Shown here piece by piece: positions 52,717 through 61,594 of a stretch of DNA of 64,000 nt. The notes beneath the pieces were generated by a model, which saw only the letters and a program-made list of their open reading frames with translations, had not been told where the DNA came from and did not search any database. The DNA lies in NCBI RefSeq assembly GCF_036181745.1, contig NZ_CP108080.1:3038001-3102000 (forward strand), given 5' to 3'. The stretch is from Streptomyces sp. NBC_00259. Lineage in GTDB: Bacteria; Actinomycetota; Actinomycetes; Streptomycetales; Streptomycetaceae. The position numbers and the translations under genes were made by a program. Position 1 is the first letter of the stretch. Each line of letters begins with the position of its first letter.

Positions 52717-53676
52717 ATGTCACCCCGGCTCGACGAAACGCGGACCCCGCACGCGCCGTCGACAGCTCAGCACGATCACCTCGAGTCCCCCGAGTTCGTC
52801 GGGCGCCCCGCGCACGGCGACGACACGCACGACGGGTACGACCCGCACCACCCGCATCCCGGGCGGCCCGACGACCTCGAACTCCCGGCGATCCCGCCGT
52901 TCGACGAGGTCGGACCGGTGGACGCACGGGCTCTGTCGAAGACGCTCTTCGCCCGCCTCGAGGTCCTCGAGGAAGGCACCCACGAGTACGCGTACGTGCG
53001 CAACACCCTGGTCGAACTCAACCTGGCTCTGGTCAAGTTCGCCGCTTCCCGGTTCCGCTCCCGCAGCGAACCGATGGAGGACATCATCCAGGTGGGCACG
53101 ATCGGCCTCATCAAGGCCATCGACCGCTTCGAACTCAGCCGAGGCGTCGAGTTCCCCACCTTCGCGATGCCGACGATCGTCGGCGAGATCAAGCGCTTCT
53201 TCCGCGACACGTCCTGGTCCGTGCGCGTCCCGCGGCGCCTCCAGGAACTCCGGCTCGACCTCGCCAAGGCCGGCGACGAGCTGGCCCAGAAGCTCGACCG
53301 CTCGCCCACGGTGGCCGAACTCGCCGAGCGCCTCGGCATCAGCAACGACGAGGTCGTCGAGGGCATGGCCGCGAGCAACGCGTACACCGCCAGCTCGCTC
53401 GACGCGCAGCCCGAGGAGGACGAGACCGAGGGCGCCCTCGCCGACCGCATCGGCTACGAGGACCACGGGCTCGAGGGCATCGAGTACATCGAGTCGCTGA
53501 AGCCGCTCATCGCCTCGCTGCCGCCGCGCGACCGCCAGATCCTGTCCTTGCGCTTCGTCGCGGGCATGACCCAGTCGGAGATCGGGGACGAGCTCGGCAT
53601 CTCGCAGATGCATGTGTCCCGGCTGCTCGCCCGCACCCTGAACAGACTCAGGAAGGGGCTCACCGTCGAGGAGTGA
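52717..53676 (+). CDS. SigB/SigF/SigG-family RNA polymerase sigma factor
   Basis: 319 residues. His/Asp/Pro-rich head (1-60), then sigma regions: 1.2/2 (LVELNLALVKFAASRFRSRSEPMEDIIQVGTIGLIKAIDRFELSRG, FPTFAMPTIVGEIKRFFRD), 3 (LRLDLAKAGDELAQKLDRSPTVAELAERLGIS) and 4 (LPPRDRQILSLRFVAGMTQSEIGDELGISQMHVSRLLARTLNRLR). This group directs stress, osmotic or sporulation genes in Streptomyces. ATG 52717 has GGAGGAGA upstream and was preferred to ATG 52645. Adjacent anti-sigma and anti-anti-sigma genes suggest partner-switch control. Ended by hairpin 53719-53751. Confidence 0.92.
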   Translation: MSPRLDETRTPHAPSTAQHDHLESPEFVGRPAHGDDTHDGYDPHHPHPGRPDDLELPAIPPFDEVGPVDARALSKTLFARLEVLEEGTHEYAYVRNTLVELNLALVKFAASRFRSRSEPMEDIIQVGTIGLIKAIDRFELSRGVEFPTFAMPTIVGEIKRFFRDTSWSVRVPRRLQELRLDLAKAGDELAQKLDRSPTVAELAERLGISNDEVVEGMAASNAYTASSLDAQPEEDETEGALADRIGYEDHGLEGIEYIESLKPLIASLPPRDRQILSLRFVAGMTQSEIGDELGISQMHVSRLLARTLNRLRKGLTVEE

Positions 53677-53718
53677 CCCCGCACCACCCGCACGAAGGCA
53701 TCGGCCCCGAGGCCGTCT

Positions 53719-53751
53719 GAAGGGCCCGTTCCGTCAAGGGATGGGCCCTTC
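53719..53751 (+). terminator. Terminator after the sigma gene
   Basis: GAAGGGCCC (53719-53727) pairs with GGGCCCTTC (53743-53751). An ATG at 53741 falls inside the stem, which argues against it as the next gene's start. Confidence 0.7.
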
Positions 53752-53776
53752 CGCCGTATTGACGGTGCGGTCCGGT

Positions 53777-54988
53777 ATGGGCCACATTGAGCCCGGGGAT
53801 CCGGGGGGGGACGGTGTGGTCATGGGGGAGGCGCTGGAAGCGCGGATGCGCGACCGCCTCGGCAGGGAATGCCTGTACGTGCCGTCGTGCCGGCTCGGGC
53901 TGTACGTGGCGCTGCGCCACTGGTGCAGGCCGGGCGGCCGGGTGCTGATGTCGCCGGTCAACGACGACGTCATCCTCTTCGTGGTGCTCGCCGCCGGACT
54001 CCGTCCCGTCCAGGCGCCGCTCGACCGGCGGGACGGCTCCCTCGACACGGCGGCCGTTCCCGCCTCGGTGTGGCCGGGCCTGTCCGCCGTCATCACGACG
54101 AATCTGTACGGCAACCCCGACCCGGCACCCGAACTGCGCGCCCGCTGCGACGCGTTGGGCATCCCGCTGCTCGAGGACGCGGCGCACGCGATCGGCTCCC
54201 GGGTGGACGGACGCCCGGTCGGTTCGTACGGCGACGCGTCCGTGTTCAGCCTGTCCAAACACACGGCCGCGAAGACCGGCGGCTTCCTCACGGTCGCCGA
54301 CCCGGCGCTGCGGCGCCCGCTCGCGGAGGCCCGCGACGATCTCCTCGTCCCGTCGCGGCTGTCCTCCGAACTCGCCTACTCCTTACGGCCGTACGCGGAG
54401 GCCGGTGTGCGCGGGCTGCGGCTCGTGCGGGCGGCGCGGGCCGTGATGCGGCTGCTCGGCATGGAGGAGCGCGAGGAGATCCGGATGCCGCTGCGCGCGG
54501 ACGAGCTGAAGCAGGCGCTGGCGGCGGCGCCCGCGCTGCGGCCGTTCAACTCCTGGGTGAGGGTCGACATGCACGACTACCGGATCACCCCGGGGCGGGC
54601 CCGGCTCAGACGCACCGGCCGTCTCCTGGACCGCCTCGACGACCGCCTGGACGCGCATCTCGACGGCACCCGGCGGCTGCTGTCGAGCCCCTGGGGCGCG
54701 CCGGGCCCGGGCCCCCTCCAGCCGCTGTTCCGCGTTCCGCTCCTGGTCGCCGACCGCGACGCGGCGATCGCCGCACTGGCCCGGCACCGCATCACCACCG
54801 GCTATCTCTACGATCCGCCGCTCGACGACTACGCCTCCGAGCTGTTCACCGACGTCTCCCCCTCTCCCGAACCGGCGCGCTGGTTCGCCCGCCACGCCCT
54901 CCCGGCGGACCCGCTCAAGGCCGACCGGATCATCACGGTCCTGCGGGAGTCGGGCGTGCGCCCGGCAAAGGCGCCGCACGGTGGCTGA
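53777..54988 (+). CDS. DegT/DnrJ/EryC1-type aminotransferase family protein
   Basis: PLP-fold protein of the sugar aminotransferase family, 403 residues from ATG 53777 (ATG 53822 is an alternative with a G-rich ribosome site). It has LYVPSCRLGLYVALRHWCRPG, VNDDVILFVVLAAG, LLEDAAHAIGSRVDGRPVGSYGDASVFSLSKHTAAKTGG, in which the lysine near 161 is the expected PLP Schiff base. The family makes amino-sugars on nucleotide carriers. The C-terminal third is divergent. It overlaps the flippase by 8 nt, and is the first gene of the exopolysaccharide-type locus. Confidence 0.83.
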   Translation: MGHIEPGDPGGDGVVMGEALEARMRDRLGRECLYVPSCRLGLYVALRHWCRPGGRVLMSPVNDDVILFVVLAAGLRPVQAPLDRRDGSLDTAAVPASVWPGLSAVITTNLYGNPDPAPELRARCDALGIPLLEDAAHAIGSRVDGRPVGSYGDASVFSLSKHTAAKTGGFLTVADPALRRPLAEARDDLLVPSRLSSELAYSLRPYAEAGVRGLRLVRAARAVMRLLGMEEREEIRMPLRADELKQALAAAPALRPFNSWVRVDMHDYRITPGRARLRRTGRLLDRLDDRLDAHLDGTRRLLSSPWGAPGPGPLQPLFRVPLLVADRDAAIAALARHRITTGYLYDPPLDDYASELFTDVSPSPEPARWFARHALPADPLKADRIITVLRESGVRPAKAPHGG

Positions 54989-57167
54989 TACGACACGTAT
55001 GCGCAAGACCGGCACCGACGGCGAGGGGACACCCGAGGACGCGGTGCCGCGGATCGGCGGACAGGGGCAGCCGGAACCGGCGGATTCCGCGGGCGGGGAC
55101 TCCATGTTCCGCAACGCCTATGCCCTGATGCTGTCCACCGGCGTCTCCGCCGCACTCGGGCTCGGCTTCTGGCTCGTGGCCGCGCGGTACTACACGGAGG
55201 AGGCCGTGGGACAGGGGTCGGCCGCGATCGCCGCGATGCGGCTGCTCGCGTCGATCACCGCGACCACGATGATCGGCGCGGTGGTGCGGTACGTGCCGAG
55301 GGCCGGACGGGCCACGGGGCCGCTGGTGTGGCGGGCGTACGCGGTGAGTTCGGCCGTCGTGTGCGTGGCCTGCGCGGGCTTCCTGGTCACGCTCGATCTG
55401 TGGGGGCCCTCCTACGCCCCGCTGCAGGGCCTGACCGCCGGGCTCGTCTTCACCGCCGCCTGTGTCGCCTGGGCGCTGCTCACCCTCCAGGACGGGGTGC
55501 TGACCGGGCTGCGCAAGGCGGTGTGGGTGCCCGTCGGCAACGCCGTGTTCTCCATCGGCAAGCTCCTTCTGCTCGTCGTGTTCGCCACCGCCCTGCCCGT
55601 GCTCGGCGTCTTCGTGTCATGGGCGGCGGCGATCGCCCTGTCCGTACTGCCCCTCGGCTGGCTGGTGTTCCGCCGGCTGATCCCCCGCCAGGCCGCCGCC
55701 GACCGCGACCGCGAACCGCCGCGCATGCGGGAGATCGGGCGGTTCCTGGCCGGGGACTCCGTCGGTGCGCTGTTCTCCCTCGCGATGATCAATCTGCTGC
55801 CGGTGATGGTCGCCGTCCGCTTCGACGCGGCGCACAACGGCTTCTTCTACATCGCGTACACCGTGGGCGGCACGATGGAGTTCATGGCCATCAACATGGC
55901 CTCGTCGCTCACCGCGCACGCCTCGCACAGCCCGGACAGCCTCGCCGAAGGGGTGCGCGGGGCGCTTCGGCGGATGGCGGTCCTGCTCGTCCCGGTCGTC
56001 GCCGTCCTCGTCGTCTTCGCCCCGCAGATCCTCGTCCCGTTCGGCTCCGACTACGCGGAGCACGGCACGACCGTGCTGCGGCTGCTGGCCGCCGCCGCGC
56101 TGCCCCGGGTCGTCGTCGAGCTGTACATCGGCGTGCTGCGCGTCCAGGGGCGTACCGGCGTGCTCGCGGTGCTCCAGGGCGCCATGTGCACGCTGGTGCT
56201 GGGCAGTGCGGCCGTGCTGCTCGGCCTGGTCGGGATCTCCGGCGCCGGCCTGGCGATGCTGCTGTCCATGGCGCTGATGGCGCTCGTCTCGGCGCCGGGG
56301 ATCCGGGCGGCGCTGTCGGGACGGGAGCCGGGGCCGCCCCGGGCGGCCCGGCGGCTTCGGCGCCGGAGCCGGGCCGTCGCCGAGGAGTTCGGCACCAACT
56401 GGGCGCGCACGGCGGCCGAGCGGAGGCGGACCGCGGCGGCGTCGCAGGACCCCGACTGGACGCGGGAGACCGTGTATCTGCGGGGCGTCCACGAGGCGGC
56501 GACCCCGGCGTTCGGGATCTCCGTGTACGCGGCGGCGGAGCCGCCCCGGGGCGGGCGGCGCGACGAGTCCTGGGCGGTCACCTGGCTGTGGCTGCTGCTC
56601 GGCCTCGCCGCCGGGCTGTTCTGGATCCCGCTGTCCCGGGCCCAGGGCGTCCCGGCCGGACATCTGTCGGGCACGGAGCTGCTGCGCGCCCTTCCACCGG
56701 TCACGGTGACGGCCGGCGTGCTGCTGGTGGTCGTGTGCAGCGCGGCCGTGTCGCTGCGGCGCCTGCGGCCCGGGCTGCTCACGGCCGGGCTGCTCACCAC
56801 CGTCGCCGCGCTGCACACCGCGCCGCTGCTGCTGGGCGTCCGGCCGCACCCCGCCGCCGGCCCCGGGCACGCGGCGCTCGCGGATCTGTTCGCGGGGGCG
56901 GCCGGGCTGGACGGCACGGCCGGCGTCCTCGCGGTCCTCCCGGCCGTGCTCCAACTCCTCTGCCTGGCCCTGGCCGCCACCGCGCTCCGTGCCCTCGCCG
57001 CGCCCGACCGGGTCACGGCGGGCGCGGTGTGGGTGCTGGCGGTGGCGGGCTGGGCCGCCCAGGACGCCTTCGCCGCGGCCGCGCTGCCCGTGCTCACGGG
57101 CTTCTTCGCGGCGGCGGTGGCGGCGCTGGCGTACCGACGTGTCATCGGTTCGGGACGGGCTGCTTGA
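54981..57167 (+). CDS. Polysaccharide flippase-like membrane protein, extended
   Basis: 728 residues, GTG start 54981, coupled to the previous gene. Residues about 42-470 have 12-14 membrane helices in the MOP/Wzx (oligosaccharide flippase) pattern (MFRNAYALMLSTGVSAALGLGFWLVAARYY...). Unlike ordinary flippases (~450-500 aa), there is then a basic cytoplasmic loop (about 470-540, ARTAAERRRTAAASQDPDWTRETVYLRG) and a second bundle of 5-6 helices (about 545-728). It probably moves lipid-linked saccharide units across the membrane. Its end overlaps the GH26-like gene tail to tail by 26 nt. Confidence 0.8.
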   Translation: MADTTRMRKTGTDGEGTPEDAVPRIGGQGQPEPADSAGGDSMFRNAYALMLSTGVSAALGLGFWLVAARYYTEEAVGQGSAAIAAMRLLASITATTMIGAVVRYVPRAGRATGPLVWRAYAVSSAVVCVACAGFLVTLDLWGPSYAPLQGLTAGLVFTAACVAWALLTLQDGVLTGLRKAVWVPVGNAVFSIGKLLLLVVFATALPVLGVFVSWAAAIALSVLPLGWLVFRRLIPRQAAADRDREPPRMREIGRFLAGDSVGALFSLAMINLLPVMVAVRFDAAHNGFFYIAYTVGGTMEFMAINMASSLTAHASHSPDSLAEGVRGALRRMAVLLVPVVAVLVVFAPQILVPFGSDYAEHGTTVLRLLAAAALPRVVVELYIGVLRVQGRTGVLAVLQGAMCTLVLGSAAVLLGLVGISGAGLAMLLSMALMALVSAPGIRAALSGREPGPPRAARRLRRRSRAVAEEFGTNWARTAAERRRTAAASQDPDWTRETVYLRGVHEAATPAFGISVYAAAEPPRGGRRDESWAVTWLWLLLGLAAGLFWIPLSRAQGVPAGHLSGTELLRALPPVTVTAGVLLVVVCSAAVSLRRLRPGLLTAGLLTTVAALHTAPLLLGVRPHPAAGPGHAALADLFAGAAGLDGTAGVLAVLPAVLQLLCLALAATALRALAAPDRVTAGAVWVLAVAGWAAQDAFAAAALPVLTGFFAAAVAALAYRRVIGSGRAA

Positions 57168-58251
57168 AGTAGTCGTCCTGGCCGGCGATCCGGTAACCCT
57201 CCAGTCCCGGGCCGTCGTTGACGGTCAGGTCACAGCCCTCGCCCGGTACCGCACGGTTCCAGTGGACCATCGCCTTCACCTTCGGCATGGTGCGGACGAC
57301 CTCGGGGACGGCGGTGTACCAGTCGCGCTGCCGGTCGGGGTCGGCCGGATCGGGGACGGTCGCGAACTCCGCCATCATCAGAGGCTTCTCGTCGGAGATG
57401 TTCGCGATCAGCCAGTCGTGGCTGGGTCGCTGGCTGCGGTCGAAGTCCTTCCAGTCCGTGGTGTTGTGGCAGGTGAAGTAGTTGTACTGGTCCATGGCGA
57501 GCCAGTCGACGTAGTCGTCCCCCGGATAGAGCCGCTTCATCTCCTGCGCGCTGCCCAGATAGCCGGAGACCGTCCACACCCACACGACGTTGCGGGCGCC
57601 GAGCTTCTCGAAGCGGTCCCGCAGATGGCGGTAGGCGGCGACGTACTCCTCGGGGGTTCCCGCGCCTTCCTTGATGCGGGCGTCGACCTCCTGGTCGAAG
57701 GAGAGGAAGACCCGCTTCCCGTACGCCTTGATGCGACGGATCTGCGGGTCGATGATCTCGGTGTCGTGGCGCCCCGACGCGATGTTCCGCCAGCCGAGCT
57801 GGGTCTCGGTCCAGTTCGCGTGGTGCGGTTCCTTCCACACGGTGGACTCCCAGGCGAGCATCAGCAGCCGGTCCCTGCCGAGTTCCTGCTCGTCGGGGGT
57901 GAGCAACTGGCCGTCGAGCGTGTTCCCCGACATGTCGTGGTACGTGTACACGAGGTCGAGCCTGCGCCCGATCTTCTTCTCGAACGCGTACACCGGTGCG
58001 GTGAGCGAGCTGTTCCCGTCGTACGGGATGTACGCGCCCCACCAGGCGCCGCAGCGCGGGACGAGCGCGGCGTCCGGCGCGCACGGCCCGGTGAGGGGTT
58101 CGCCCGAGACGGCGTTGTCCGGCAGGCCCTCGTCCGCGGTGCCGTCGCCCGCGGTGGCCCAGATCCCGAGTCCGGCGAGCAGGGCGGCGACCGCGGCGAG
58201 TACGACGCCGGCGTAGGCGCGCCGCTGCGGGCCGGGGTGGCGCGCGTTCAT
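57142..58251 (-). CDS. GH26-like glycoside hydrolase, membrane-anchored
   Basis: 369 residues. Signal-anchor helix about 12-33; then an (alpha/beta)8-like domain similar to endo-beta-mannanases of family GH26: GAWWGAYIPYDGNSS, LMLAWESTVW, KRVFLSFDQEVDARIKE (candidate acid/base Glu), VVWVWTVSGYLGSAQEMKRLYPGDDYVDWLAMDQYNY and KPLMMAEFATVPDPADP (candidate nucleophile Glu). Probably trims or releases an extracellular polysaccharide. Its start overlaps the stop of the small membrane gene upstream (ATGA), so they are coupled. Confidence 0.8.
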   Translation of the reverse strand: MNARHPGPQRRAYAGVVLAAVAALLAGLGIWATAGDGTADEGLPDNAVSGEPLTGPCAPDAALVPRCGAWWGAYIPYDGNSSLTAPVYAFEKKIGRRLDLVYTYHDMSGNTLDGQLLTPDEQELGRDRLLMLAWESTVWKEPHHANWTETQLGWRNIASGRHDTEIIDPQIRRIKAYGKRVFLSFDQEVDARIKEGAGTPEEYVAAYRHLRDRFEKLGARNVVWVWTVSGYLGSAQEMKRLYPGDDYVDWLAMDQYNYFTCHNTTDWKDFDRSQRPSHDWLIANISDEKPLMMAEFATVPDPADPDRQRDWYTAVPEVVRTMPKVKAMVHWNRAVPGEGCDLTVNDGPGLEGYRIAGQDDYFKQPVPNR

Positions 58252-58646
58252 AGGCCACCGGCCCTGGGTTTATGGCGTTCGACCGCTCCTCGTGTCGCGG
58301 CCGGCAGCGGCAGTCCGGGGAGTGCGGACACGATCGTCGCGAAGGCGGCGAGCGGCAGCAGGAAGGCGGTCGCCGAGAAGCCCTCGACCAGGAACAGCGA
58401 GGTCGCGGTGAGCACGCCGAGGGCGAGGCTGATCGGTGCGGCGAGCGCGAACGCCTCCAGTCGGGCGGCGGGGCGCAGACCGCCCGGCTGTGGATGGAGC
58501 AGCGCGAGGCCCGGCCCGAAGCACACGAACAGGAGCACCGGTATCCATCTCAGTGGCGATCCGCCGGGCAGCAGGGTGGCCGCGAGCGCCACCCAGCCGG
58601 ACAGCGCCATGGCGGCTCTGAGCTGGATCTCTTTCGGCTTCGGCAT
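58248..58646 (-). CDS. Small multi-spanning membrane protein
   Basis: 132 residues with about four hydrophobic helices (WVALAATLLPGG, WIPVLLFVCFGPGLALL, AFALAAPISLALGVLTATSLFLV, FLLPLAAFATIVSAL). It resembles DUF1616-type membrane proteins found in polysaccharide loci, but this is a weak match from reading. ATG 58646; translationally coupled to the GH26-like gene. Confidence 0.72.
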   Translation of the reverse strand: MPKPKEIQLRAAMALSGWVALAATLLPGGSPLRWIPVLLFVCFGPGLALLHPQPGGLRPAARLEAFALAAPISLALGVLTATSLFLVEGFSATAFLLPLAAFATIVSALPGLPLPAATRGAVERHKPRAGGL

Positions 58647-58676
58647 CAGATCTCACCTCACTGGTGATCGGTACGG

Positions 58677-58724
58677 CTGTCGATGTCGGTGTCGCCGTCG
58701 CTGTCCGTGTCGCTGTCGCTGTCA
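58677..58724. repeat. Degenerate GTCGCT hexamer repeat
   Basis: About eight imperfect copies of GTCGCT/GTCGGT/GTCCGT in tandem, running up to and including the stop codon of the large membrane protein (58722). Confidence 0.85.
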
Positions 58725-60635
58725 GGACCGCGGCCGGTAGGCGAGGACGACGCCGTACGGGTGTTCCTCGACGACGGTGAAGAGCGGCGACGCGGACAGC
58801 CTGCTGCGCAGCGCGGAGAAGCCGCCCGGCGGCAGGAGGCCCTCGCCCGCCGTGTAGATGTCCTGGGTGCGGGTGAGGACGACGTACGCCCGTGTGCCCG
58901 GCGGGATGCCGTCGGCCAGATAGCGGGCCGGGTCGGCGAGCATCTTCTCGTTCTCCGGGAGTTCCTGCTCGGCGAAGAACCAGTGCTCGAGCTGGTCGTA
59001 GCGGTGCAGGGCGCGCGGGAAGGACCCGGTGGCGGCGAGGATCAGCGCGCCGTCCGGGGCCCGGTCGATGGCCCGGGTGACCATCGCGGTCTCGACGGGC
59101 GCGGTGTAGTACATCTTCTCCTTGCCGTAGTACGAGGGCAGGAACCCGGCGGCGAGGGCGACCAGTGCCACGGGCAGGGCGACCGCGGCGATGCGCCGCC
59201 GCACGGCCTTCGCCCGCACCGAGGTTCCCTTGGTGCCCTTGGTGCCGCGGAGGGCGCCCGTGGCGGGGACGAGAGCGGCGGCGGCGAAGAACGCGGCTCC
59301 GGGCAGCCCGAACAGATAGACGCGGAAGAGCATTTCGCCGCCGTAGTCGTTGACGGCGAACAGCGGCAGCGGCGCCACCGACACCAGCAGCAGCGGCAGC
59401 GCGCTGCGGGTGAGCCGCCTGCGGGCGAACACGGCGACCGCGGCCAGCACGGCGATCGCGAGCACCATCACCACGCTTGCCTGGCCGCCGAGTTCGGGGC
59501 CGGGACCGGTGAGCTGCCCCGCGTATCCGGCACGGGAGTTCCGGGTCAGTTCGCCGATCGACTCGCGCAGGGTGCTGAGCGTCTCGGTGAACAGCGGCCG
59601 CCCCATGGTCAGGTCCCAGGTCAGCATCAGCAGCCCGGCGACGACGAGGAGCCCGTAGTTGCGGTAGCGGCGGGTGAGGGAGAGCGCGAACAGCGACGCG
59701 CACAGCATGACCGGCGTGAGCTGGTGCGCGGCGTTGATCGCGACGATCAGCGGGGCGAGGATCAGCACACAGACCGCCCGCTGGCGCCGTCCGGTGGGCG
59801 GCGGCACGGTGGCCGCGGCCGGATCGAGCCACGTACGGTCGCGCAGTCTTCCGGCCGAGCCGGGCAGCACGAAATGGCGCAGCACCACGGCCAGTACGGT
59901 CAGATGCAGGATGTACGCGAATCCCTGCGGGGCCAGATAGTCCTGGCCGACCCAGTTGGCGAGCTGGAAGATCCAGACGGCGGTCCACACCAGCCGCCAG
60001 TCCTCGGTGAAGGTCCGGTAGAGCAGGACGAGGACCGGCATCAGCAGCAGACCGAGCACGACCGGCGCCCAGTTGAGGTACGAGGCCGCGCTGTCGACGC
60101 CGAAGGCGCGCACGAGGGCGGCGTTGAGGCTGAAGAAGCCGGGCCACTGGTCGTACGCCGACATGTTGCCGGACAGGGCGGCGTTCGGCCGCAGTTCGCC
60201 GTTGGCGAGGAGCATGTCGATGACGGCGTCGTGCTTGGAGGCCCACGGGTAGCGCACCGAGTCGTACAGCACGGCGGGCGGGGCCTTGAGGGCGCACAGC
60301 AGCCCCACGCAGTACGCGGCGGGCCACCAGGGCGCGGTGCCCGCGCGCCGCAGACCGAGCAGGAAGCCACCGGTCAGGACCAGCAGCGAGACGTAGTAGA
60401 CGGCGGGCAGCCGGTCGAGGAGGCCGTGGTCGCCCATGGTGCGGAAGCCGATGCGCGGCAGCGCGTACGCCCACAGGCCGAGGCCGAGGAGCAGCGGCAG
60501 CCACGTGAGGTCGGGCAGGGAGAGCCGTCTTCGCGGCCGGGCGGTGTCGTCGGCCGGTGGTTCGTGGTCCGCGGCAGGCTTCACGGGCGGCAGCGTGCTG
60601 CTCCCGGCGACCGGTGTGGGCACGCGTTGCTGCAC
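58722..60635 (-). CDS. Polytopic membrane protein of a polysaccharide locus
   Basis: 637 residues, GTG start 60635. A Pro-rich head (1-40), about 11-12 hydrophobic helices (45-480), and a soluble C-terminal part (about 500-637: VETAMVTRAIDRAPDGALILAATGSFPRALHRYDQLEHWFF). KHDAVIDMLLANGELRPNAALSGNMSAYDQWPGFFSLNAAL after the second helix pair is a large outside loop of the type carried by GT-C glycosyltransferases or O-antigen polymerases. Function assigned only to the level of membrane glycan enzyme. A -10-like TATACT lies 59 bp upstream. Confidence 0.72.
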   Translation of the reverse strand: MQQRVPTPVAGSSTLPPVKPAADHEPPADDTARPRRRLSLPDLTWLPLLLGLGLWAYALPRIGFRTMGDHGLLDRLPAVYYVSLLVLTGGFLLGLRRAGTAPWWPAAYCVGLLCALKAPPAVLYDSVRYPWASKHDAVIDMLLANGELRPNAALSGNMSAYDQWPGFFSLNAALVRAFGVDSAASYLNWAPVVLGLLLMPVLVLLYRTFTEDWRLVWTAVWIFQLANWVGQDYLAPQGFAYILHLTVLAVVLRHFVLPGSAGRLRDRTWLDPAAATVPPPTGRRQRAVCVLILAPLIVAINAAHQLTPVMLCASLFALSLTRRYRNYGLLVVAGLLMLTWDLTMGRPLFTETLSTLRESIGELTRNSRAGYAGQLTGPGPELGGQASVVMVLAIAVLAAVAVFARRRLTRSALPLLLVSVAPLPLFAVNDYGGEMLFRVYLFGLPGAAFFAAAALVPATGALRGTKGTKGTSVRAKAVRRRIAAVALPVALVALAAGFLPSYYGKEKMYYTAPVETAMVTRAIDRAPDGALILAATGSFPRALHRYDQLEHWFFAEQELPENEKMLADPARYLADGIPPGTRAYVVLTRTQDIYTAGEGLLPPGGFSALRSRLSASPLFTVVEEHPYGVVLAYRPRS

Positions 60636-60693
60636 CGTGCGACTCCCCCCACAGAGGTGGGCGCGGCCGTCACGCCGCTGTCCCCATCAGCGA

Positions 60694-60699
60694 AGTATA
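60694..60699 (-). promoter_or_regulatory. Candidate -10 box for the large membrane protein gene
   Basis: TATACT on the minus strand in an unusually A/T-rich patch (60690-60720). No good -35 is visible, so it may need an alternative sigma factor or activator. Confidence 0.4.
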
Positions 60700-60769
60700 G
60701 GAACCTGATTCGTTTTTGGGCGGCTCTCGACCATATTCACCCGTCGTCCCGCCCCGTGGCCCACGGCCC

Positions 60770-61594
60770 TCACCCGGCGAACTCCGGGCCCTTCACGACC
60801 GCCCGCGCTCGTCGGTAGAGCCGCCAGCCCATCGTGGGCAGCGAGTCCGGGTAGGGCGCGGCCCGCGCGCCGGTGCCGTCCATCCACGCCTCGATGTCGG
60901 CGACCGTGTGGCTGCGGCGCAGGATGAGCCGGGCGATCCGGTACGCCTCGTCCGTCTCCGAGCTGAGCGCGTGGCGTACGGCCACGGCGGACTCGTAGCC
61001 GGCGGCGTGCGCGGCACGGCGGACGGCGCGGCTGTTGTAGCCGTGCGGATAGGCGAGATGACGCACCTCATGGCCGAGGGCGTCCTCCAGGACCGCCTTG
61101 GAGTGGCGCAGTTCGTAGCGCAGTCGGCGCGCGCCGAGCGTGTCCAGCTGCGGATGGGTGACGGTGTGCGCGCCGACCTCCATGCCGGACCGCTCCAGGA
61201 GCGGCGCCTGCGCGAGCGTCATCATCGGGGCGGGCGGCAGCAGGCTGCGCAGGCCCGGTGTGATGGCGCCGGTGGTGAGATACGCGGTGGCGGGAAGGCC
61301 GCGGGAGGCGAGCGCCTCGGCGGTGGGTCCCGGCAGATCGGCGAAGCCGTCGTCGAAGGTGAGGACGACGGGCCGGGGCGGCAGGGGCGCGCCCCGGCCG
61401 GCGAGGTGGTCGGCGAGGTCGCTGATCCTGACCGGTGTACGGCCGCTGGCGGCGACGGCGTCGAGCTGGGCGCCGAACTCCTTGGGCGTGACGGTGAATT
61501 CGGCGATCCAGTCGGGCGGGTCGTCCATGACCGCGTGGTAGAGCAGAACGGGAATGAGCGGTGGCGTCCGGGGAGACGTCCGTGGTGTCGTCAT
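60770..61594 (-). CDS. Polysaccharide deacetylase family protein
   Basis: 274 residues, CE4/NodB fold. Metal-binding TFDDG at 79-83 and H143/H147 in GAHTVTHPQLD, plus PVLLYHAVMDD near the start and HLAYPHGYNSRAV, all as in active metal-dependent de-N-acetylases. No signal peptide, so it may act in the cytoplasm or need another route. Its start overlaps the stop of the glycosyltransferase (ATGA). Likely substrate: an N-acetylated saccharide of the local exopolysaccharide. Confidence 0.9.
   Translation of the reverse strand: MTTPRTSPRTPPLIPVLLYHAVMDDPPDWIAEFTVTPKEFGAQLDAVAASGRTPVRISDLADHLAGRGAPLPPRPVVLTFDDGFADLPGPTAEALASRGLPATAYLTTGAITPGLRSLLPPAPMMTLAQAPLLERSGMEVGAHTVTHPQLDTLGARRLRYELRHSKAVLEDALGHEVRHLAYPHGYNSRAVRRAAHAAGYESAVAVRHALSSETDEAYRIARLILRRSHTVADIEAWMDGTGARAAPYPDSLPTMGWRLYRRARAVVKGPEFAG

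Noticed and set aside
53741..53776. ATG 53741 as start of the DegT-type gene
   Set aside because: It lies inside the terminator stem of the preceding sigma gene and has no ribosome site.
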